A DNA stretch of 64,000 bases, from positions 1,984,001 through 2,048,000 of the forward strand of contig NZ_CP132744.1 in assembly GCF_037477895.1 (NCBI RefSeq). The letters are read 5' to 3'. The notes under the pieces are model-generated. The model ran no database searches and had not been told where the DNA came from. It saw nothing but the letters and a program-made list of their open reading frames with translations. Shown here piece after piece: positions 58,227-64,000 of this stretch. The first letter of the stretch is position 1. Each line of letters begins with the position of its first letter. The DNA is from Mycetohabitans endofungorum. GTDB taxonomy: Bacteria > Pseudomonadota > Gammaproteobacteria > Burkholderiales > Burkholderiaceae. The position numbers and the translations under genes were made by a program.

Positions 58227-59519
58227 ATGCGTGTCATCGTCCTGGGCAGCGGCGTGGTCGGCGTGGCAAGCGCCTATTACCTGGCGCGGGCAGGCCATAA
58301 AGTCACCGTGGTCGACCGCGAGTCGGGCCCCGCGCTGGAGACCAGCTTCGCCAACGCCGGCCAGATCTCGCCGGGCTATGCCGCGCCGTGGGCAGCGCCG
58401 GGGGTGCCGCTGAAGGCGCTCAAATGGATGTTCCAGCAGCACGCGCCACTGGCCATTCGACTCGATGGCAGCGCATTCCAGCTCAAATGGATGTGGCACA
58501 TGCTGCAGAACTGTACCGCCAGCCGGTACGCAACCAACAAGAGCCGGATGGTGCGGCTAGCCGAGTACAGCCGCGACTGCCTACAAACGCTGCGCGCACA
58601 GACCGGCATCGCGTATGAGGGGCGCCAAGGCGGCACACTGCAGGTGTTCCGCACGCAGGCGCAGTTGGACGGCGCCGCGAAGGACATCGCGGTACTCGAG
58701 GAGGCAGGCGTTCCGTATGAACTGTTGTCGAGCGCCGAGTTGGGCAAAGCCGAACCGGCGCTGCAGCGCGTCGCTCCCAAGTTAACCGGCGGATTGCGGC
58801 TGCCCAACGACGAAACCGGTGATTGTCAGCTTTTCACGATGCGACTGGCACAATTGGCCATGTCGCTGGGCGTGCAATTCCGGTTCAACACGCCAATTGA
58901 CTCGCTCGCCATCGCCGGCGGCCGGATCGCCGGCGTGCAATGCGGCTCCGAATGGCTGCGCGCCGACGCCTACGTGGTCGCGCTGGGCGCATATTCGACC
59001 CGCCTGCTGGCCGGCATCGTCAAGGTCCCGGTTTATCCGCTCAAAGGCTATTCGATCACTGCACCGATCGTCGACGCTGCCCGTGCGCCGGTATCGACCG
59101 TGCTGGACGAGACGTACAAGATTGCTATCACCCGGTTCGACGACCGGATCCGCGTCGGCGGCATGGCCGAAATCGTCGGTTTCGATACGTCGCTGCGCGA
59201 TGCGCGCCGCCGCACGCTCGAAATGTGCGTCAACGACCTGTTCCCGGGCGGCGGCGACACGGTGCAGGCAAGCTTTTGGACCGGCTTGCGGCCGATGACC
59301 CCCGACGGCACACCGATTGTCGGCCGCACGCCGATGCCCAATTTGTTTCTCAATACCGGTCACGGCACGCTTGGCTGGACCATGTCGTGCGGATCGGGGC
59401 AACTGCTCGCCGATCTGATGTCCGGCAAACGACCCGCGATCCAGGCCGACGACCTATCCATGCATCGCTATCTCACCGACGGGGCCAACTCGCGCCGCCC
59501 CGCTTACGCCAGCGCGTGA
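58227..59519 (+). CDS. dadA: D-amino acid dehydrogenase, small subunit
   Basis: FAD enzyme that oxidises D-alanine and other D-amino acids to keto acids and passes electrons to the respiratory chain. The dinucleotide motif is [20 protein letters not shown] at the N-terminus, [18 protein letters not shown] is a DadA signature, and [18 protein letters not shown] plus [16 protein letters not shown] close the FAD site. CGGAG precedes the ATG. 430 residues. The pairing with a divergent Lrp-family gene matches the dadR-dadA arrangement. Confidence 0.96.
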   Translation: MRVIVLGSGVVGVASAYYLARAGHKVTVVDRESGPALETSFANAGQISPGYAAPWAAPGVPLKALKWMFQQHAPLAIRLDGSAFQLKWMWHMLQNCTASRYATNKSRMVRLAEYSRDCLQTLRAQTGIAYEGRQGGTLQVFRTQAQLDGAAKDIAVLEEAGVPYELLSSAELGKAEPALQRVAPKLTGGLRLPNDETGDCQLFTMRLAQLAMSLGVQFRFNTPIDSLAIAGGRIAGVQCGSEWLRADAYVVALGAYSTRLLAGIVKVPVYPLKGYSITAPIVDAARAPVSTVLDETYKIAITRFDDRIRVGGMAEIVGFDTSLRDARRRTLEMCVNDLFPGGGDTVQASFWTGLRPMTPDGTPIVGRTPMPNLFLNTGHGTLGWTMSCGSGQLLADLMSGKRPAIQADDLSMHRYLTDGANSRRPAYASA

Positions 59520-59640
59520 GCGCGCAGGTCCGCAGCCGCCGATCGATCATGAGCATCCTGTCATTGACGGGCGGAACATAACGCATCGCTGCCCGCCCGG
59601 TTAAAGTGTAGTGTCGTCATATGGCAGCGCAGAAACGACA

Positions 59641-59661
59641 AAGGGCGCACGATGCGCCCTT
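59641..59661 (-). terminator. Hairpin between dadA and etfA, probable terminator
   Basis: Nine-base perfect stem (59641-59649 with 59653-59661) with a three-base loop, located between two convergent genes. The T tail is short in both directions, so termination is likely but not certain. Confidence 0.6.
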
Positions 59662-59705
59662 CTGCCAAGCTCTGTCGCGCGTGCATCACGCGACGTGCCA
59701 GCCGC

Positions 59706-60638
59706 TCATAGCGCGTTAACCAGTTCTGGCACCAACGTGAACAGATCGCCTACCAGGCCATAGTCGGCAACGCTGAAAATCGGTGCCTCCGGATCTTTGT
59801 TGATCGCCACGATGACCTTGCTGTCCTTCATGCCGGCCAAGTGCTGGATCGCACCGGAAATCCCTACCGCGATGTACAGTTGCGGCGCAACAATCTTGCC
59901 GGTCTGCCCCACCTGGTAGTCGTTCGGTACGTACCCCGCGTCAACTGCCGCACGCGAAGCGCCCAGCGCGGCGCCGAGCTTGTCGGCCAGCGGCTCAAGC
60001 ACTTGCGTATAGTGCTCGCCGCTGCCCAGCCCCCGTCCGCCTGACACGATGATCTGCGCGCTGGTCAATTCCGGGCGCTCCAGCTTGGTCAACTCGCGGC
60101 TCACGAAGCTCACGCCGGGCGCTGCCGGCGCCGCGTCGATCGCCTGCACCGGCGCGCTGCCGCCGTCGGCGGCGACCGGATCGAACGCCGTGCCTCGTAC
60201 CGTGATGACCTTGATCGGATCCGCTGATTGCACCGTTGCGATAGCATTGCCAGCATAGATCGGTCGCTCGAAAGTGTCCACGCTCACCACGGCCGTGATG
60301 TCGCTCAGTTGCGCAACGTCCAACTTAGCGGCAAGACGAGGCGCCACGTTCTTGCCGTATGCGGTCGCCGGCAGCACGATGTGTGTGTATTCGCGCGCGA
60401 TCGGCAGCACCGTTGCCTCGACGTTCTCCGCCAATCCTTCGCCGAGCTGCGGCGCATCGGCCAGCAGCACCTTCGCGACCCCGGCCACGTTGGCCGCCGC
60501 GTCGGCCGCGCCGCGCGCGTTGTGCCCCGCCACTAGCACGTGGATTTCGCCGCCCAGTTTCTGCGCGGCCGCTACTGTGTTCAGCGTCGCTGCCTTGAGC
60601 GCCGCGTTGTCGTGTTCTGCAATGACCAGTATCGTCAT
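59706..60638 (-). CDS. etfA: Electron transfer flavoprotein, alpha subunit
   Basis: FAD-binding subunit of the heterodimer that takes electrons from acyl-CoA dehydrogenases and passes them to ETF-quinone oxidoreductase. The C-terminal FAD domain has [60 protein letters not shown] and [20 protein letters not shown], the last two being the ETF-alpha signature. 310 residues. It follows etfB by 24 bases in one operon. Confidence 0.97.
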   Translation of the reverse strand: MTILVIAEHDNAALKAATLNTVAAAQKLGGEIHVLVAGHNARGAADAAANVAGVAKVLLADAPQLGEGLAENVEATVLPIAREYTHIVLPATAYGKNVAPRLAAKLDVAQLSDITAVVSVDTFERPIYAGNAIATVQSADPIKVITVRGTAFDPVAADGGSAPVQAIDAAPAAPGVSFVSRELTKLERPELTSAQIIVSGGRGLGSGEHYTQVLEPLADKLGAALGASRAAVDAGYVPNDYQVGQTGKIVAPQLYIAVGISGAIQHLAGMKDSKVIVAINKDPEAPIFSVADYGLVGDLFTLVPELVNAL

Positions 60639-60662
60639 GTCTGCCTCTTTGCGCGTTGTGCG

Positions 60663-61412
60663 TTACAGTACTTTTGCTTCGCTCTTGAGCTTGTCGACCA
60701 GCGTGGCGACATCCGGCACCTTCACGCCTGCGCTGCGCTTGGGCGGCTCGGCCACCTTCAGCGTTTTAAGCCGCGGCGCCACGTTCACGCCCAAGGTCTG
60801 CGGCGTCACGGTCTCCAGCGGCTTTTTCTTCGCCTTCATGATATTGGGTAACGTCACATAACGCGGCTCGTTCAGCCGTAGGTCAGTGGTCACCACCGCC
60901 GGCAGCGTCAATGACAGCGTCTCGGCGCCGCCGTCCACTTCTCGCGCCACCGTGGCGCGGCCACCTTCGACCGTCACCTGTGAGGCAAACGTGGCCTGCG
61001 GCCAGCCAGCCAGCGCGGCCAGCATTTGCCCGGTCTGATTCGAGTCGTCATCGATCGCCTGCTTACCCAGAATCACGAGTTGCGGCTGTTCCCGCGCGAC
61101 CAGCGCGTTGAGCAACTTAGCAACCGCCAGCGGCTGCAACTCCTCTTGGGCTTCGATCAGGATCGCTCGGTCCGCGCCGATCGCCAGCGCGGTGCGCAGC
61201 GTCTCTTGGCACGCCGGCACCCCTGCCGATACGGCAATCACTTCCGTGGCCACGCCCGCTTCCTTTAACCGCACTGCCTCTTCCACCGCGATCTCGTCGA
61301 ACGGGTTCATCGACATCTTTACATTCGCCACGTCCACGCCCGTGCCGTCCGATTTCACGCGGACCTTCACGTTGTAGTCGACCACTCTCTTGACCGGCAC
61401 AAGAACTTTCAT
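60663..61412 (-). CDS. etfB: Electron transfer flavoprotein, beta subunit
   Basis: AMP-binding subunit of [23 protein letters not shown] begins the protein; [20 protein letters not shown] and [20 protein letters not shown] are conserved, and [20 protein letters not shown] is the ETF-beta signature region. The ATG at 61412 has GGAG upstream and gives 249 residues, the family length. First gene of the etfBA operon, with a palindrome-containing promoter upstream. Confidence 0.97.
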   Translation of the reverse strand: MKVLVPVKRVVDYNVKVRVKSDGTGVDVANVKMSMNPFDEIAVEEAVRLKEAGVATEVIAVSAGVPACQETLRTALAIGADRAILIEAQEELQPLAVAKLLNALVAREQPQLVILGKQAIDDDSNQTGQMLAALAGWPQATFASQVTVEGGRATVAREVDGGAETLSLTLPAVVTTDLRLNEPRYVTLPNIMKAKKKPLETVTPQTLGVNVAPRLKTLKVAEPPKRSAGVKVPDVATLVDKLKSEAKVL

Positions 61413-61454
61413 TCCACGCTCCAAAGTTACGAATACGGCAACTCATCAACGGCC

Positions 61455-61477
61455 ATTATAACGACGAACGGTCGTTC
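61455..61477 (-). promoter_or_regulatory. etfBA promoter -10 with palindromic operator in the spacer
   Basis: A perfect TATAAT (61460-61455, minus strand) lies about 42 bases before the etfB ATG. Just upstream, GAACG-GT-CGTTC (61466-61477) forms a short palindrome where a repressor would block RNA polymerase. No good -35 is visible. Such sites suit TetR-type repressors of fatty or branched-chain acid degradation, which often control etf genes; the regulator is not in the window. The rest of the 300-base gap to metQ shows no gene. Confidence 0.6.
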
Positions 61478-61711
61478 TATTTTAATGACAAAAAAGACCG
61501 GCGAGAAACCGTCAACCTGACTCAACCCTCTAGTCCAGACGCCCGATCATGTCAGCCACGACAGGCCCAATACGGATTCATCGTGGCACCTGCGGCAACC
61601 GCAGCCCCGACCCAACCATAGCCCCGGCAGCCACAGCGACAGCCTCGACTCAGCCACGGCCATAGTCGCCGTTGCCATAAGCGTGGGCCGACGACGGGCG
61701 TTCCCCCATGG

Positions 61712-62506
61712 TCACCACCCGGCCGCTACGGCACCGCCGTATCGGCTATCAATGTACTGCTTGACTTCCGGCGAATGGTACGCAGCGACCAGCTTCGCGA
61801 CCCATGGCTTGTCGCGATCAGCCTGGCGCACCGCAAGGATATTCACGTACGGACCATTCGTGTCTTCGATCGCGATCGCATCCCGCCTGGGCTGCAGGCC
61901 TGCCTCCATCACGAAATTCATATTGATCGCGCCCGCATCGACATCAGCTAGCGAGCGCGGGAGCTGCGCCGCGTCCAATTCGACAAGCTTGATCTTTTTC
62001 GGGTTCTCGACGATGTCCAGCGGCGTGGCTTTCAGCCCCGCGTCCGCGCGCAGCTTCAACATGCCGAGCTTTTGCAACAACAGCAGCGCGCGCCCGCCAT
62101 TGGTCGGGTCATTCGGCACCGTGATCCTCGCGCCACTGGGCAGGTCCTTTAGCGACTTGACCTTTTTCGAGTAGATGCCCATCGGAAACATCACGGTATC
62201 GGCGACCTTGACAATCTTGTAGCGGCGATCCTTGACCTGCGCGTCGAGATAGGGCTGATGCTGGTAGCTGTTCGCGTCGAGATCACCGGCAGCGAGTGCG
62301 GCATTCGGCTGCACGTAGTCGGAAAATTCAACGATCTGGAGGTTCAGCCCGTTCCTGGCTGCAACCTTCTTCACAACCTCGAGGATCTGCGCGTGCGGGC
62401 CGCCGGTCACGCCCACCTTGATCCGGTCTTGCGCACGCGCGGCACCCATGAAGAACGCTGCGATCCCCAGTGCCGCAACTAGCTTGATCATGAAACGGCG
62501 TTGCAT
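61712..62506 (-). CDS. metQ: D-methionine-binding protein MetQ (NlpA family)
   Basis: Solute-binding component of the methionine ABC transporter. Residues 1-25 are a signal peptide with cleavage after ARA; there is no cysteine lipobox, so unlike E. coli MetQ it should be a soluble periplasmic protein. Family blocks are IKVGVTGGPHAQILEVVKKV, LDANSYQHQPYLDAQVKDR, ITVPNDPTNGGRALLLLQKL and INMNFVMEAGLQPRRDAI. Last gene of the metN-metI-metQ operon. Confidence 0.93.
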   Translation of the reverse strand: MQRRFMIKLVAALGIAAFFMGAARAQDRIKVGVTGGPHAQILEVVKKVAARNGLNLQIVEFSDYVQPNAALAAGDLDANSYQHQPYLDAQVKDRRYKIVKVADTVMFPMGIYSKKVKSLKDLPSGARITVPNDPTNGGRALLLLQKLGMLKLRADAGLKATPLDIVENPKKIKLVELDAAQLPRSLADVDAGAINMNFVMEAGLQPRRDAIAIEDTNGPYVNILAVRQADRDKPWVAKLVAAYHSPEVKQYIDSRYGGAVAAGW

Positions 62507-62595
62507 CGATTTTCCCTTTTTTCTGAGTCAGAATGGGACTTCTCACCCGGTGGCAGCACTTGCCGGCCAAGCCACGGCGCATCTGCGCCGTGCCG

Positions 62596-63249
62596 CTATT
62601 TGTGGCTAAGCCGGCGCACCAGGTAATCGCCGAAGGACTGCACCAACTGCACGAAGACGATCAGCACGAGCACCACAGCGAGCATGACTTCGGGCAGGAA
62701 GCGCTGATAGCCATAGCGGATACCCAGGTCGCCCAAGCCTCCGCCGCCGATCGCCCCCGCCATCGCCGAATAGCCAACCAGCGATACGAACGTCAACGTC
62801 AAGCCCGCAACGATACCGGGCCAGGCCTCAGGCAACAAGACCTTGAACACGACCTGCGACGTGGTCGCCCCCATCGCCTGCGCGGCTTCTATCAGGCCAC
62901 GATCTACCTCGCGCAGCGCGGTCTCGACCAGACGCGCAACAAACGGCGCGGCGGCGATCGTCAGCGGCACAACGGCGGCGGCGGTGCCAATCGACGAGCC
63001 GACCACCAAGCGGGTGAACGGAATAACCGCCACCAGCAGGATAATGAAGGGCGTGGAGCGCACCGCGTTGATCAGCATGCCGAGCACACGATTGAGGATT
63101 ACGTTCTGCAGCACGCCGCCACGCTCGCTCAAGTGCAGCAGCACGCCCAGCGGCAAGCCGATCACGCCGCCGATCGCCCCGGAAATGCCGACCATGATCA
63201 GCGTCTCCCAAAACGACTGCACGAACATGTCGAACATCTCAGTCCACAT
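62596..63249 (-). CDS. metI: Methionine ABC transporter permease MetI
   Basis: 217-residue permease with five predicted membrane helices. The coupling motif facing MetN is [20 protein letters not shown], and [20 protein letters not shown], then [17 protein letters not shown], is conserved among MetI proteins. It overlaps metN by 11 bases and precedes metQ by about 90. Confidence 0.95.
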   Translation of the reverse strand: MWTEMFDMFVQSFWETLIMVGISGAIGGVIGLPLGVLLHLSERGGVLQNVILNRVLGMLINAVRSTPFIILLVAVIPFTRLVVGSSIGTAAAVVPLTIAAAPFVARLVETALREVDRGLIEAAQAMGATTSQVVFKVLLPEAWPGIVAGLTLTFVSLVGYSAMAGAIGGGGLGDLGIRYGYQRFLPEVMLAVVLVLIVFVQLVQSFGDYLVRRLSHK

Positions 63250-64000
63250 AGTTCAACTCCTCCACGATGACGCCTTGCTCGCGCAGAAAAGCCATTGCCT
63301 TTCCGACATTGCCGGGTTCGCCGCTGGCAAGCACGGCAAGCGAGCCGAATGCCTGACCTTGGATCTCGTCGATCTGGCCATGCAGAATGCTGAAATCGAG
63401 CGCATATCGCCGAATCGTCTCAGATAATACCGGCTGTTCGACGCCTTGGCCCGAGAACGCGAGCCGTAGCAAATGGTCGCGCCCCGCCTCCAGCCGCTGC
63501 TGGACCCTGGCCTTGAGCGCAGGCGGCAATTCCTGCGCGATCACGTCGCCGATCAGCGCGCGCGTGACCTCGTGGTGCGGTTTCAGAAAGACGTCGATCA
63601 CGTTGCCCTGCTCGACCAAGCGCCCCGCGTCGAGTACCGCGACGCGATCGGCCACTTGCTTGACCACATCCATTTGGTGCGTGATCAAAACGACCGTCAA
63701 CCCCAATTCTCGATTGATCTGGCGCAGCAGTTCCAGTATCGAGCGCGTGGTTTCCGGGTCCAGCGCCGACGTCGCCTCGTCCGACAGCAATACCTTTGGC
63801 CGGCTCGCCAACGCCCGCGCAATACCGACACGTTGCTTCTGTCCACCGCTGATCTGCGCCGGATACCGGTCCCGCTGCGCGGACAATCCGACCAGCTCTA
63901 GCAACGGCAACACGACCTTGTCGATCTCCATGCGCCGCTTCCCCGCCAACTCCAGCGGCAACGCGACGTTGTCGTAGACCGTGCGCGAGGACAGTAGGTT
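63239..64000 (-). CDS. metN: Methionine import ATP-binding protein MetN, C-terminal part (cut by window edge)
   Basis: ATPase subunit of the transporter. Visible parts include [24 protein letters not shown] sequence at the edge ([18 protein letters not shown]), the signature [14 protein letters not shown], Walker [15 protein letters not shown], and the H-loop [17 protein letters not shown], followed by the NIL/ACT regulatory domain ([18 protein letters not shown]) that senses methionine. Walker A and the start lie beyond the window; the frame is open to base 64000. Confidence 0.96.
   Translation of the reverse strand, partial: NLLSSRTVYDNVALPLELAGKRRMEIDKVVLPLLELVGLSAQRDRYPAQISGGQKQRVGIARALASRPKVLLSDEATSALDPETTRSILELLRQINRELGLTVVLITHQMDVVKQVADRVAVLDAGRLVEQGNVIDVFLKPHHEVTRALIGDVIAQELPPALKARVQQRLEAGRDHLLRLAFSGQGVEQPVLSETIRRYALDFSILHGQIDEIQGQAFGSLAVLASGEPGNVGKAMAFLREQGVIVEELNYVD

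Noticed and set aside
1..64000. CRISPR array, prophage or complete insertion sequence
   Set aside because: No regularly spaced repeats, cas genes, phage structural genes or intact transposases were found anywhere in the window.

Overview
The window looks like chromosomal DNA of a member of the Burkholderiaceae (Betaproteobacteria). Gene order and protein sequence match the Burkholderia core genome closely: yceD-rpmF-plsX-fabHDG-acpP-fabF, then rpoE-rseA-rseB-mucD, then lepA-lepB-rnc-era-recO-pdxJ-acpS. Nearly all of it is high-GC housekeeping sequence. Several gene remnants and one eukaryote-like F-box protein sit among intact core genes. That mix suggests a host-associated lineage with a shrinking genome, such as the fungal endosymbiont group Mycetohabitans (formerly Burkholderia rhizoxinica). 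This assignment is inference; no rRNA gene is present to settle it.

Layout. 1-18511 (minus strand): one long run from a good sigma-70 promoter at 18511-18483 through large-ribosomal-subunit and lipid synthesis genes (yceD, rpmF, plsX, fab genes), the sigma-E envelope-stress module, translation and secretion genes (lepA, lepB), RNA and DNA maintenance genes (rnc, era, recO) and pdxJ, ending in the first codons of acpS. 18615-27358: maf, a tetrapyrrole-methylase-like methyltransferase, sppA, a Rieske protein, a HAD phosphatase, rluC and the large RNase E gene with a 714-base leader and an intrinsic terminator. 27507-31200: molybdenum cofactor genes moaA-mobA-moeA, a 21-bp tandem repeat and two small coupled genes. 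31243-36752: rmuC, nhaD, pncB and fdxA, with truncated remnants of a D-2-hydroxyacid dehydrogenase and of lutC on either side of nhaD.

36805-42297 is the accessory part. A tRNA-Asn gene with its own promoter and terminator is followed by A+T-richer DNA carrying a 449-residue protein with an N-terminal F-box and an alpha-helical repeat array in which proline recurs every 19 residues. Next come two small exported proteins, a creA fragment, a MATE exporter and a phospholipase-D-like fragment. 42298-55562: fumC, thyA-folA, pmbA, darP-mog, orn, an M48 protease, rsgA, a small zinc-ribbon gene, a CobD-like gene, a CoA-pyrophosphatase-type Nudix gene, and the ribosomal operon rpsP-rimM-trmD-rplS with promoter and terminator. 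55850-64000: a TM2 protein, a PA0069-type radical SAM enzyme, an Lrp-type regulator with a C-terminal frameshift facing dadA, etfBA with a palindrome inside its promoter, and the methionine ABC transporter metN-metI-metQ, cut by the window edge.

The most interesting object is the F-box/helical-repeat protein next to tRNA-Asn, a candidate secreted effector that could recruit a host SCF ubiquitin ligase. The second theme is gene decay: four partial genes plus one frameshifted regulator.
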